In this document: positions 1 through 12,033 of the stretch, piece after piece
Layout: the number at the start of each line of letters is the position of its first letter
Numbering within the stretch: position 1 is the stretch's first letter
Origin: Ascaris suum
Lineage: Eukaryota; Nematoda; Chromadorea; Rhabditida; Ascarididae
Direction: 5' to 3'
Assembly: GCA_013433145.1 (NCBI GenBank)
Contig: CM024172.1
Location: 11,804,053 to 11,868,052, forward strand
DNA: 64,000 nucleotides
Program-made: the position numbers and the translations under genes
Notes under the pieces: model-generated
Databases searched by the model: none
What the model was told of the DNA's origin: nothing
What the model saw: the letters and a program-made list of their open reading frames with translations, nothing else

Positions 1-767
1 ATATTTTGTTAGTGGGACTATACAATTGATATATTGTTATTTATATATAAAGACGAAATGAGATGATATTGTGCAATGAATAAGGAGTTGATTGTTGGCC
101 ACCAACGATTAGTCGCCTTCCATCTTCAATTAGATCCTCCAGCCTAGTACTCCCTTCCACCAGGATGGAGATGGTTGGAATAAGTCAGTGATTAGTGGGC
201 TACTATAGCTGTACATCTGCTTGTATTCTCGCCGAGCAACCCTATGATGATGGTTAGTAGAAGCGCTTTGAGACTAAGAACTACTATTTGCACGCTATAT
301 TTAATTATACGGCTGTTTATTGTGCGCAAAATCGATGAACAATGACTATTGCTGGTGTACATAAAACATAAACTAAAACTGCCGGATTAATCTATATTTA
401 TATTTTATGAGCGAGGCTATATATCGTCTGCACATAAGAGTCAACGTACGACGAACAAGATGGATATACTACAGCTATAATGGGGAAATTTGAGGATTTG
501 ATGATTATATGGAGTACATAATCATAGTTTGTAATACGAAAATGCTTTGATACCTATATTTTTTTTATTTGCATTTTTTTCCATCACTTCATTTTTACTT
601 CATATTCTTAGATGCATGCCGAATAACTTTATGCAAATTTCAATACAAAGAAGAGTTCTGTAATGAAGTAAAAAACTCAAACGTTGTTTTACTATCATTT
701 ATAGTTAAACTCATTACTGTTGTTGTGAATAGCCAATCTAGACTCGTTGAAGGTGGTGCTTCATTGA
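1..767. other. No supported gene
   Basis: AT-rich sequence. A 72-codon + frame at 569-787 after ATATTCTTAG has three Cys but no recognisable domain. Confidence 0.4.
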
Positions 768-1551
768 GAAGATCCTATGTGCCATAGTGTTTGGAAGCGG
801 TCACCGGGGAAAGGAGGGGAGGAGGGGAAGGGATGGCGGGAACTCCGAACACAAATATGCCAGCAAGGGAGATCTCAAATGCAGAGAAATATTCGTATAC
901 GTAATGAAGAACAATTTACTAGATCCGACACTCTCAATGAGAGTTCCGTAAGAGACATAAGCCGACATTGAAAAATGCTCGTCAGGTTGAAGATCGAAGA
1001 TCGCTGCTTAGAAATTTGATCAACGATTATCATCGCAAAAAAAAAGAATTATATAGCTTACAGATAGCTTATTGCGCAATTTGATAGCTTATTTCCTCCT
1101 ATCGAATAGGTGATCAGAGTATGAAATGCCACAATAACCGATGTGCACATATTTTGTGGCGATGATGCATACAGATATTTACATACTGTATATCTGGCGA
1201 CAAGTTGTTCGGATGTACACCAATAGCTGGAAATCGTAACATCAACAACTCGCTAAGACAACTAGGTAAGTAGAACATCTTGATATGGCATCCATTCCGC
1301 GATATTTAACTATATATAGCAGGAGATTTCATCGCCTATTTTGCTTGAATCTATTGAAAGTTTTCAACAATCAAAAAAGTGTAACAATAGAAATAATTCA
1401 AATGATGAAATTCAACCGATTCGCTATTAAATGGTGGAAATGATTATAAGAAAATGAAATGCAAAACTTTAGAGAAAACCTTCGAAATAACTTTGAAGAG
1501 CTCATTAGAGCATTTGAGACCAAAAAAAGGGAACAAAGAAAAGATTGTTGA
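768..1551 (+). CDS. Candidate three-exon gene, unknown product
   Basis: Segments that can be joined in phase are about 864-947 (ends ESS/GTAAGA; the frame is open back to 768), 1175-1265 (IFTYCISGDKLFGC..., ends CTAG/GTAAGT) and 1451-1551 (ENEMQNFRENLRNNFEELIR..., ends TGA). The donors are good. The acceptors (GCATACAG, GATTATAAG) are weak. The upstream part 800-835 is a G/A-rich low-complexity run. No domain was recognised and no clear polyadenylation signal follows. Three short frames with matching phases could arise by chance. Confidence 0.25.
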
Positions 1552-2207
1552 GATTTAAATGATGACACTTATTGAGGATATTATTTATATCAGTGTTTCT
1601 TTTAGTTTATAAAGAATGCAAAAGGAAATCATATCGTCAATATATAACTGTAAAATTAGTAAATACTTTTAAGTTAGTAAATTTTTTTACTAATTTACAA
1701 TATATAACTGTAAATTAGTAAAAAAATATATATTTAAGGTATAATATCATATCGTAAGAGAGAAGGCAATCGCGAATAATCTATCAATTATGAGAAGACT
1801 AAAAGAAGGATTATTTCGAAAATAGTTCGGCGATTTCTCTTTCATTCTTGCAGCAAATAATAGAATAAATTAGGTAGAACTGCTAGAAATATCAACGTTA
1901 TTTCTTTAGCGGAAGAAATTCATTGGTTACCTATGCGAATAAACTCGAGAAAATAGAATTTAATTCTCGAAATTGGTCAATCGAGGAAAAGAAATCAAAC
2001 AGGAAGTTATTTGAGTATCTAACGAGCGATATATTTAGCATTTTGATCACTATCGATGATGATTAATGTGCACTCGTATTGAGGAATAATTCGACATGTT
2101 GAACGTGGCTGATGCTATTATACCATATTGTATTTATGTGATAGACCACTGGATTATGCATTCTAATATATCAAAGATACCTATTTTCCCCGTTTATAAT
2201 GTCGAAA

Positions 2208-2446
2208 TGTCTAGCACTCTAAGGATGCATTGAACTCAGGAAAAGAACTGGCTGAATTGAAACATCTACGGAACCTAGGATGCCTTTAAAATTATCGAAG
2301 AACTGTTTCTAACGCAAGTAATGCAAGATGGGTTCACCAGCATGAGAAACAGAGAAATGTGGATAATATAATGGAGCAGAGAAAAACACATATCACTGAA
2401 CAATGTGTAAAGGAGGAGTCGCTGCGTGTTCGTTCCACACAACATT
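2208..2446 (+). pseudogene. Coding-like frame interrupted by one stop
   Basis: One frame reads KDALNSGKELAELKHLRNLG, then a TAA, then NYRRTVSNASNARWVHQHEK and on to STQH and a stop, about 78 codons in all. The composition is charged and helical. No family was recognised and the frame may be chance. Confidence 0.2.
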
Positions 2447-4804
2447 AAAAGAAATAAGCATATGCATGCTGGAGTTTAAATAATCATAGATATTTACCAA
2501 TCTTCTAGTGTTTTAATTATAAGTTGGTTCATGTTCTCTATCTCCATTCCTGTGATTAGACGTGCTCAGTTGAAAGACCTTTATAGGAAACTATCTGTCC
2601 ATAGTATTTCCGGGGCAAATGAAATGTTCCCGGGGTGAAGTGGAGGCCATTTCGCATGACTCTTGTACGAAGAACTTTACGTGGAAGTAGAACGTATGGG
2701 AGGGGAGCAAGGAGGAAGGGATGCGATAGAAGGAGGACGGGCTGAGCTAATTGATTTATTTCGATACGCATAAGTTAAAAAATTGTTATTCGAAAATAAA
2801 AGAGGCAACAATTGCGTGTACCATCTGAGTCATACCTTTTCGAACTTGTTCAGGTACCAACATTTTCTTATATATTATTCTCCAATAACTGGTAATACTC
2901 ATTGACTATTAAATTGGCTTTCAGCCAAATAGAAGTGATTCGCAGACACTTACTTTATTACGGTAACTAGCAGAACGAATTTTTGATACTCAACGAATTT
3001 TACCACTTATTGGTTGTGCAAAGATTGCATCTTGCTTGTTGAAGTTGAAGGTACCGGTGATGTTAGGTGCACTGTTGGCAGCGTGCGATTAGCGATGTCC
3101 GATATTATCGGAGGTTTTATTCTTATCGTTTTATCTAATTTTATATATTCGATGATTTTAATATCAATTATTAGATGTGATATTTTATAGGTTGATTTTT
3201 TATTCACTCATAATCAGATTTAGCTGAAGCAGAATCGATGGATGATACACTTATCAATGATAGTTGATTAGCAAGTTTTCAAGTTTTATTATGTTAGAAT
3301 CGTATCATCGTCTCGTTTAATTTTAAGGAAAAAATCACATCATCTATCGTTTCAATTCCACGTTAAATTCGATCACCACATCGATTAAGACCACATTTAA
3401 ACCGTACTCTATCTATCCTGTTTGACGCAAATAAACTCATCAAAACTTGTCTTCTTTCAATAGTGGTGCATTTTTATTCATTTCTGTAAGTTCATATTTT
3501 CCGAGTGCATTATGGTGTTGTCATGTTTGTGCATGTCTGTGTATGTCTGTGCATGTCTGTGTATATCTGTGTTTGTCTATACTCGTAACACTGACTCTTA
3601 AATTATGAGATATGCTAGCCGTTCTCTTCATCTTAGATTAGTGAGAAAAGTTGCACACATATTACTGACCTAAAATACACGTGCATTATGCAACCAATCG
3701 TACCGGTAGGCGTGTTTTCCGGTGAAGGTTGTTAGTCAGGTGAGTTCGACTGAAAAAGCGCATATCGCACCGGCTTTTTTGATATCCTTTCCCTTTTTTT
3801 TGGATCGATATAAAGTTCATAGAAATTTTGGATGTCGACAACTCTTGAGGGATGAGCAAGTTCCAAAGTTATCAAGGTTTGGATGTAAAAAAGTTTGTTC
3901 TTTTTTTTTTGCTTTAAGGGTACGTGCCTTAAATCATCTTGCAGGAGCCTTTAGACCCTCTCTTCATAAAATAAAACGTGGATCCTTCTAATTTATGGTC
4001 TTTCAAGTGTAAAGAGTAGGCTCCGGAGCATACTTTTTTCAGTACCTAGGAGATGCCCTTAATGTTCTGAAGTTGCTTTTCGAAAATACACCCTACTCTT
4101 AACTTATTGACAAGCACACTTTTATATTCGGCTTTCTGTCTATCGGTAAATGAAGGTCAAAGTCAGTTATTAAAAAAAAAACGTTCTGCTGAGAACCTTG
4201 TCTTCCTTATCTTGTGTGATAACCTGGTGCGATACTAAGTTGCTAGCTAAGCTGAAAACATTTTTTGATTATTCGATGACTTGTTGACGATGTCGCGTAG
4301 GTTCTAGGTAAACAGCTAAGATTACTGGACATCACGTTTCTTCCCATTCTGTAGTTATTTGTAGGTCAGGAATTGATAAAGTCGATCGATTTCATATGAA
4401 AACATAGGTCATAACATTGTTAGAGCAGTCGATTTCCTGAAAGGATAGAATAAAGGGATATCATGAAACCTTCCTGCAAAGATTTCCAAATTGCCTTGAA
4501 GGACGACATATGAGCGTATAACCGAAAAGCATAGGGCAAAATAGAGCATAAAAGTATAGAAGCAGCACTAAGATGAGTTTAAGTTTCGTTTATTCGATGT
4601 ATACAAGGAGCTTTGCATGTTGAAGATTTGTATTGCAATGTCGCCAACATTGCAAAGACGATCTTTTTTTTGCATTGCATTGCATTGCAAATAATCCATT
4701 CAATTAATTCACAGCTTCTGCTAGCGGAACATTTCGATTCTTTGTGGGAAGTATGAAGTATTCAAACTCAAAATTCTGCATTTCCTTTGTTTTCTAAAGT
4801 GATT
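2447..4804. other. No supported gene
   Basis: Contains the 10-bp minisatellite at 3521 and a short GCATT pentamer run at about 4670. Open frames (for example 3722-3991 +) are of chance length. Confidence 0.4.
3521..3580. repeat. 10-bp minisatellite, six units
   Basis: Units follow the form GTRTATGTCT with alternating GCATGTCTGT and GTATGTCTGT. Confidence 0.85.
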
Positions 4805-5040
4805 TTTATTTATTTTCGAATAACTTGAATCGACAAAGCATTCATTACGAATAAATGTCTCTTCATATCGTTTAGCTGAAGTTGTGAAGTAGCGTGAAGG
4901 TGAGGGTTTTTCTCCTGATCGATATGTCGATTCATCGTTGTCCCATGCGACTTACTCCACCGCCCGCGTCCCGATGAGACCACTTCGGAATGACTTGGCA
5001 GGACAAAGAAGAGTTTGCTTGTGACCGCGAATTAATCAAA
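4805..5040 (-). CDS. Small two-exon gene-like module, minus-strand copy
   Basis: On the minus strand an exon ends GGCGGTGGA (down to 4956) before GTAAGT. An 80-base intron ends CAACTTCAG. The second exon, starting at about 4875, encodes LNDMKRHLFVMNALS... and stops with TAA followed at once by AATAAATAAA. The phase-0 frame of the first exon (...KWSHRDAGGG) joins in frame to LNDMKRH. A diverged copy on the + strand at 12.03-12.30 kb shares the donor region, the exon 2 core and the terminal AATAAATAAA. The start codon is not located and the family is not recognised. A non-coding RNA or repeat-family explanation is possible. Confidence 0.35.
4837..4870 (-). repeat. 34-bp perfect repeat, inverted copy A
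   Basis: Identical to the complement of 12248-12281. In both copies 74 bases separate it from a CGGTGGAG/TAA donor-like motif. Confidence 0.9.
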
Positions 5041-7334
5041 ACTAAACGTGAATCATGATTAGGAGAAATGTGACTTGAAGGAGGTAATATTGGGCTTCTG
5101 CCGATTTATGAGGCATTAAGGAGAAGGTTTTCTATTCATTTCTTATAGCATTGTGGAATGAACATATTTTTCGGCCACTCTTCTTTCCTCGATGTGTTAC
5201 TCACCGGCATGTTGCTCATATGTGTTTGCAATTTGCAATGTGTTACAAATGTGTTATCGTTATTGCTAACTTCGATTTTCATGATGCAATAGGATATTTA
5301 AAACATTTTTCTACATCATTATTTCGCTTTAGGATCATATAACTGAATGCAATATTTCCACTTGTAGTATGGTGTTTGCATTTTATAAAAACATATGATG
5401 TTTGCATTTCCACGCATTGCATTTTATAAAAATAGTCGTTAGAACACTGCAAGATTAGAGCATAAGCCATAGTACAACGGTATGTGTCTTCGAAGTTTGC
5501 CAATTGCTCCGAGATAGACTCCGAACTTCAAAATGATCGGCAAGGGTTTGAAAGCGGAGAGGTTTTGCTGTTATAGTTTTATGCCTATGATTGAACCAAT
5601 GAATACATGGCGTTACAGATATGCAAAAATGCAAAGATTGTTGACAAGTTGTTTACTCAATGATTCCGAATGCTATACTTTAGGCACTTTTTAAGCAGTA
5701 GAAGTTATGAATGATTATGGATCTTTTCTTTCTGGAATTTCTAAGAGATTCCTAGAAATTATCCTTAAAATCCTAGAAATCCTGGAAAAAAGCATAGTAA
5801 TTTTAGTGGATATAATTTTCTCTCGTATTAAAACTTCAATGGCAAAAAACATTTCCGTTTTATCGGCACAATGGATAGGAGAGTTAATTAGTTTTATAGT
5901 GGAATTTTATAATCGCTCTTTTATAATTTTAGCAATTTATTTGCAAGTTGTTTTTGATGCAAACTTATTTCAAGATCACTTATGCTTTCGTTTTATGAAT
6001 TAGATTTCATTTTTTACTTGCTGTTTTATTTGATTCAAGATCATTCTGTTATGATTATTGATTAGAGAAAGAGCTAAATGTTGTGAAGAATTCACTTGTA
6101 ATACCGATTAGATCTAAGGGATTCACATAGATGGCTTGACTAAATTATCCTCGTTCCTTGCGCTGACGAACAAACAACGCCGATTTATGTACAGAAACAT
6201 TTATGTCGGGGTTTTTTTTGCGCCTTCATCACTTATGTTTTCAAGGGGGAACACGGCTGACTTTATGGCTATTAAACAGGAGGGATGGTTTCTTGGTCTT
6301 ATTAACATAGGCATGATATAAGCTTCGAATTGATTCACTCGATGATAAGCTTCTTGGGCGCAGATTATTGAGAACGCCATCCCACTTAGTGATTGACGAG
6401 AAAATGCAGCCACACCACTCTTTAAGGGAAGTGATGGTTTCGGCAATGGTATACGAAAAAATTACCCGAGCGCATTTGCTCATGTATCGCTAAGTGATGG
6501 CTAAACTAACACGTGTGCACCCTATCATTTACTTCTTTGACGTTCCACGTCTATGTCTTTCGTCCTTTCTGCTGATGATCTTTCATGCTCTTGATGATGT
6601 TCAACTACATTTCAGTGGTTTTTGGGTACCTTAATTTACCTTTGACTGCAGCCTAATTCATAGTTCCGATGCGGAATATGGTAACAGTGTTTTTTTTGGG
6701 GGGGTGAGGGGGTGAAATTATAGTTTAATAGAGGTATATCATCAAGGAAAACAAACAGTAAGATATGGTTTCAAGTAACGAGTATATAGAATGTGCTTAT
6801 AATTTAGTGGCGCTTTCGAACTGTGCCATAATGTATTTAAGGAACACATAAAGTGATGAGCACCACTGATCCAGTCGCAGCGAAAATTAATTTTACCTCT
6901 TTTTGAGAATGCTCGGTGGAAATTTGACTTTTATCTATCGATTGTGGTTTGAGCTTTACCTTCCCTTTTTCCGCTCCGAGAAAGTTACGAATAATAGGTT
7001 GAGCTAAGTCGGTTAAGCATCGAATCGGAAGTTTTCGTCAGGTTCGAATGTGATCTCTTTGAGGGGATAACTGAGTTTTCGTAGTATTCCAACTTGAATT
7101 GATGATCATTTATAGGTTTGTTTTCCTATTCTATTGTTTAAATTTAAAATGGGATATATTCATCGCTATGGAATATTAGAGTTGCAATATATCCCCCAAA
7201 TTTTGTCATGCCGATTTCTTGCATCAACCCTGGGAATATATTCTCGGAATATTTCCTTCACGAATGTTGTATTTGCTAACTTCGAACGGTATTCGTTTTA
7301 ATTTATTATTTATATGTAATATAAATAGTTATTT
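5041..7334. other. No supported gene; upstream region of eIF1A
   Basis: A 98-codon + frame at 5707-6003 is rich in Ile, Phe and Leu, as expected of AT-rich chance frames. A G-rich run lies at about 6698-6712. Confidence 0.4.
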
Positions 7335-7349
7335 ATTTTTCGTTTTCAG
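7335..7349 (+). promoter_or_regulatory. Splice or trans-splice acceptor upstream of eIF1A ATG
   Basis: A T-rich stretch ending in CGTTTTCAG lies 13 bases before the ATG and matches the nematode TTTTCAG acceptor. It could accept a spliced leader or a 5' UTR exon. No upstream non-coding exon or spliced-leader gene was identified, so the choice is open. Confidence 0.5.
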
Positions 7350-7362
7350 CCGATATTGAATC

Positions 7363-9549
7363 ATGCCAAAGAATAAGGGAAAAGGAGGTAAAAATCGTCG
7401 ACGTGGAAAGAACGAAAATGATATTATGAAGAGGGAGTTGATCTATAAGGAACATGGACAAGGTAACAATTATGTTTCGAAGAGGGAGTTGATCTATAAT
7501 TAATTTATTGCATATTTATTTTTCAAAAATGCTTTATTGATTAGTCGTGCTTGTGCTTTATGTGTTTTTCATACACGTATATCCGTCTATCTGTTCTATA
7601 GGTTTGAACTCGGTATCCATTCAGAATTATATAAAATAAAGTATGTTGGCCTATCCTAGAGGTCATATTATTCCAGTCAGATTCTAGTTTTGTTAGTATT
7701 TGAAGAAGCAAAAATTTGCATACAATTTATGGTGATCAAATTTTCTCTTCACATTGGTCGATGCATTGAAAAATGATTCATTAAATGCTTCATGTAGATG
7801 ATTGATTTAGGTGAAGTATGGGGAGATTATCCGGCAAGATTTAATTTTTTTTTGTTGTTGTTGTTGTGAAGCCGGCTGGTACGATAAGATAATCGAAATA
7901 GCAAAGCTTGCATTACATAAGCTTATTTGGCATATTTTACTAGTTGTTTATTTCTCATAATAATTAATGTTTTTAAAAAATTGTTTCAAAAATCATGAAA
8001 TTCAAGTTTTTTTAAATGAAAATTCAAGTCTTAAATTTTCTTATTGCATATTTTTATAGAAATTCGAAATATTCATTTACAGCGACATAATTATAAGCCC
8101 ATAAGATTGTTTGCTAGTTAAAGAAATACGAAATATCCGAAAAAAAAAGAGCGAAAAATTGCTCGTAAATCACACCAAAAAAAAAATCGCCCTGTTAAAA
8201 AATGCTGCTTATTGAGTAGTAACATCAGAGATGCGCTCTAAGAGATTTCCTTTGAAAAAAAGCACATATCGGAAATTGTTGAAAATAAAGAGGCGTTTTT
8301 TTGAAAACACGGTCCATCCTCCGCCAACTTTTTTTTTAAAAATTGCTTCGTTTTAGGCGAAAAAGAGCCTTTTGAGAAGCCCAATTTCATTGATTAGAAA
8401 GTGCAGTTGTCGAGAATTGAGATTAAACGGAAATCCTCCGCAATGATGAACTCGAAATATACTATAGAGACTCGAATTTGAGAATAAAAGTTTTGATGAA
8501 GCAGTAGTTGCATTAATTATTTTTAATTATGGTTAATTTTTAGAATATGCGCAAGTGCTAAAAATGCTTGGAAACGGTCGCTTGACGGCGTTTTGTTTCG
8601 ATGGCAAACAGCGTCTTTGTCATATTCGTGGTAAGCTAAGGAAGAAGGTGTGGATCAACACCGGTGATATAATCCTTGTTGGATTGAGAGATTATCAAGA
8701 CGATAAGGTTTCTTATTATTATTGCATAGCAGTTGATAAAACAATATAACAGGTATAACAGGTATATTGGATAAAAAATAAACAATATTACAGGTATGCT
8801 GAACACCTGTTGTATTGTTTTATTTTATTTTCCTGATTTTATAATAATATATTGTAGCACTACTGTGATGTGAAGCTTTTACCGTAGAAGCTTAGCGTCT
8901 TTCCTTATGTGCTTGCTCGATTGAGAAATACGTGAATCTACGATACATCTCCACCGAGGAATGAGAATGAATTACTACTTCTTTGGCTCCAAACGATTGA
9001 TAAAATCCACGTAGAAATTTAAGATCGTCTTGTAGTCTTGCACCTGTTCGCGTACATCTGTTCTTTTTAAGGGTATTACTTTAATTGATACTTAGACTAC
9101 TTGAACCTCTCCTCTGTGTTGGACAATCTTTGCTTTTTCTGGCTTCATCTTATCATGCAAGAATAAGGCATTTGTACTGATTCCCTTTACTCGTGTTTCA
9201 TTCCCTTTCATAAGTTTTTGGGGTTATTATTAATGCCATTAAACAACAAAGATTTCATGATTCTATTAACCAAGGATAGGTGGCAAAAAATGTTTTGATG
9301 TTATGTGCATATATGCATCTGTGCTCAGTTTCGTTGATCATAGCAATAGTTTATAGTACTATCAAAATATCTACTGAGTAATATTCAGTCTTCTTTTTCT
9401 GGCGCAGTAGGTAAGACCAATAACTGAAGTAAACGAATTCAATAAATCGTCTATCTAGGAGCCGCCTTCATAACATGTATATGATTCGATGTGAGTGAAA
9501 GTAGAGTAGGAATGTCGCTCTTTCATAGACCACATTTTTTATGTTGTGT

Positions 9550-9633
<84 letters not shown>

Positions 9634-10288
9634 TTTATGAGGTTTTCTTAAGGCGGATGTGATCTTGAAGTACAATCCAGACGAAGCGCGTAACCTAAAG
9701 GCTTGTGGGCAATTACCAGAAAATGCGAAACTCAACGAAGGTGTCGACGATCAAGACGAGGGTGGTGTCGAGTTTGGTAAGTGTGGTATTTGTTATTCTA
9801 CCTAGTCAGTACGGTAAAATACCATATGCGCAAATGGACAAAAAAGGTATGGATAAAACATCACAAAGTGATGTTCTTAAGTATGATAGCTGATAAAATG
9901 TTTGATTGATAAATAATCTCAGACTTCACAGTTCAGTTTTATTTGCATTATTTAATTGACTTCATATGCAAGCAATTTGCATAAAAGTTTAAGTTATCTT
10001 AGGTGAAATATAAGTGGCCGAAGAGGGAAGCTGTGGGATTATTCTGAAGCAGATATGGAATTCGATGGGCATGCTAATATGAATTGTTTAGCCGATACGG
10101 GTGCGTTGTCGGATGAGGAGAATGAAGCTTCTGGAGAGGAAAACCTGCCGTCGGCGGGCTCGGAAGACGAATCGGACGAGGATGAAGAAGAGGAGAACGA
10201 CGAGAGTGATATCGATGAGGAGAGATTGGCGAGAGGCGCGTATAGAAAGCCTGGTGCAAGAGATCGGTATGGCAAAAGGAACAAATGA
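7363..10288 (+). CDS. eif-1.A: Eukaryotic translation initiation factor 1A (eIF1A), four coding exons
   Basis: Exons are 7363-7462, 8544-8707, 9653-9776 and about 10050-10288. The first three junctions are in frame: CAAG/GTAACA to TTTTTAG/AA, GATAAG/GTTTCT to TTCTTAAG/GCG, and TTTG/GTAAGT onward. The N-terminus [19 protein letters not shown] is the nearly invariant basic tail of eIF1A. Exon 2 carries the OB-fold core ([36 protein letters not shown]) and exon 3 continues it ([22 protein letters not shown]). In eukaryotes eIF1A binds the 40S A-site region, promotes 43S scanning and start-codon selection, and contacts eIF5B through its C-terminus. Exon 4 is Asp/Glu-rich and contains SDIDEE, but then adds about 25 basic residues (ends RDRYGKRNK). 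The product is roughly 207-216 aa against about 144 in vertebrates. The exon 4 acceptor is uncertain: in-frame choices follow AG at 10025, 10049 or 10052, while the best-looking TTATCTTAG (10002) gives a stop. Exons 1-3 are secure; exon 4 is probable. Confidence 0.93.
7428..7499 (+). repeat. 21-bp exon segment repeated inside eIF1A intron 1
   Basis: The exon 1 segment at 7428-7448, which encodes KRELIY, recurs without mismatch at 7479-7499. That is only 16 bases inside intron 1. The period is 51 bp, or 17 codons, so an intron-retained transcript would stay in frame, repeat the KRELIY codons and then stop at a TAA (7501-7503). Confidence 0.85.
8774..8826. repeat. Imperfect hairpin in eIF1A intron 2
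   Basis: The left arm ends AACAATATTACAGGT and the right arm begins ACCTGTTGTATTGTTT. The arms are about 20 bp with few mismatches and an 8-9 base loop. It starts about 65 bases after the exon 2 donor. A shorter direct repeat (AACAGGTAT) precedes it. Confidence 0.6.
9552..9630. repeat. (TA)n array, 79 bp, beside the eIF1A exon 3 acceptor
   Basis: Pure TA dinucleotide array in intron 2. It ends 22 bases before the first base of exon 3 and so occupies the place where a polypyrimidine and branch region would be expected. Confidence 0.95.
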
Positions 10289-10460
10289 ACTGCTCGAATT
10301 TCTTTCTTTCACTCGATGATAAAGGTGGGAAAGAGGGCGATGGGCACAATTGAGAGAATTTTGATTTAACTAGAATCAAAAATATTTGCAACATTCATAG
10401 TGCTATAGGACTGAATGGTAGAAATTTGGTGGTTTTTATCATAGGGAACAGATTATTTGC

Positions 10461-10466
10461 AATAAA
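10461..10466 (+). terminator. Polyadenylation signal candidate for eIF1A
   Basis: AATAAA lies 173 bases after the TGA at 10286-10288 and is the first canonical hexamer downstream on this strand. Confidence 0.5.
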
Positions 10467-12033
10467 GATAGAAAATGCAATGTTTTATTCGAATAGATTT
10501 TGCTATTTGCATACTGCAACATATATTTGCATATTGCAAATGCGATTCACTTCATTTATGATAACATCTATATCAATATTTAGAGAAGAGCATTAAATTC
10601 GAAGGGCATTAAATTTTAGTCAATAGATTTGCTATAGAATTGAAAAGTACGATTGTTGTTACACACCGATAATTGCACGTTTTGTTGCGAAATCGAAAAT
10701 TTTTTGGAATGACCGGAAGGATTTAAGTGATTTTTATTGTGCGTCGTTGTGTTGTGTTGATGAATGTATTGTTGTTCCTAGTAAATATGCAACCACGTTA
10801 AGCAATTGTTTTATTCAGCACAACGTTACCAAAAATATTGATGGGGTTTTTTATTTTTATTTTTATTTTGCATATTTGAGGTTTTTTTTTCTGGAAATAT
10901 TTTCCTCGTCCAATGCAAGATTTTCCGAGTTTCCGGATTTACGCCTTTCGCATCATCGTTTAACGTTTTGCGAACTTTTGCTTGAGTTTACTTGATAGGC
11001 TCCATTTTCCGGTTCCTTTTTCCGATCAGCACCGTTTTTGATCAGAGTCGTTGCGGATAATGATTGAACGCAGTTGTTCTACCAGAAAACAAAAATATAG
11101 GGGACAAGGAGGTATAGCCAGAAAACAACAATATAAGGGGTAAGGAAGTGTAGGACACATCGGAATCATGTGAGAAAAGGTTGGTGATATTTCGATGTTA
11201 GAAAGCTTGAACAGCTGGACTATAATGCCATAATAAAGCACCACCCTTCGATCATCGACATATTAAAGTGACGGTAGACGTGGCAAACTTCTATTTCTAA
11301 TTGAAAAAAGACTTCGTAGCTTTCTTATCTTCGGGATGAGATGATTCATTTCTCAATCGAATATTATATCACATTATTGCGTTATATTGATGGCTTTGCG
11401 ATTGTTTCCAACGTATATGTGACGGCTAGTTTAATATCGATAATTGATTATTTTCTTTATTATGGGATGATTTTTTGTTCTTCGTCGTTTGCGTTGGAAA
11501 ATTTTTGGTGTTTTTTTTGTTGCACAATTCGATGTTTTTAATGGAAGTTTTTGAGTGAATGAAACCATTTTCAAAAAATTTTCTTTAATGAATATTTTTG
11601 GGTCGATTCATTGCAAAAAAAAAAAATAATAATAATAATCTAATTCGATCAATACGAATTTATTTGCTGTTCATTTTTTTTTTTTTGTTTTGTTTCGATT
11701 TGATATATTTACAATTATTGGAGCTAAATTTATTGCTCCGAAATGTGTTTATTTTATTAAACGTATTCGCTGTTTATTTTGAAATACGTCGTTAATTTTT
11801 ATCGATTTTTTGCATAATCTTTATGCTCATTAAAAAAAAAAAAATCACTAATGCAGCAAAGTTTATTTTAAGCAATTAAAAAAATAAAATAAAATTTACA
11901 TATAAATCAAATCGTTTAATTTATGAATGAAATTTTTCACTATGAAAGTGAATTTCCTCTGAAATTTCAGCGAAAAATTGCAGCATAAAGAAAATCGATT
12001 TTTTTTTTTTTTGAAAAAAATCCCACCTAATTG
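10467..12033. other. No supported gene
   Basis: Contains the 36-bp tandem duplication and many T homopolymers. Confidence 0.4.
11082..11153. repeat. 36-bp tandem duplication
   Basis: Two copies, each starting CCAGAAAACAA and ending GTATAG or GTGTAG, with a few substitutions and a small shift. Confidence 0.8.

Noticed and set aside
5707..6003. 98-codon Ile/Phe-rich frame
   Set aside because: Composition and length match chance frames in AT-rich DNA; no domain.
6990..7062. tRNA-like patch with GAGCTAAGTCGGTTAAGC and GGTTCGAATG
   Set aside because: It resembles A and B boxes, but the T-arm does not pair and no acceptor stem closes it.
8555..8749. Stand-alone 64-codon protein starting at the internal ATG at 8571
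   Set aside because: It is eIF1A exon 2 reading past its donor at 8708 into the intron.
9523..9735. YIYIYI open frames over the (TA)n arrays here and at 12.4, 18.5, 24.1, 24.8, 28.9, 32.3 and 33.5 kb
   Set aside because: Frames exist only because TA repeats lack in-frame stops in either direction.
10039..10394. Minus-strand Ser-rich frames opposite eIF1A exon 4
   Set aside because: Shadows of the acidic GAG/GAC-rich coding strand.
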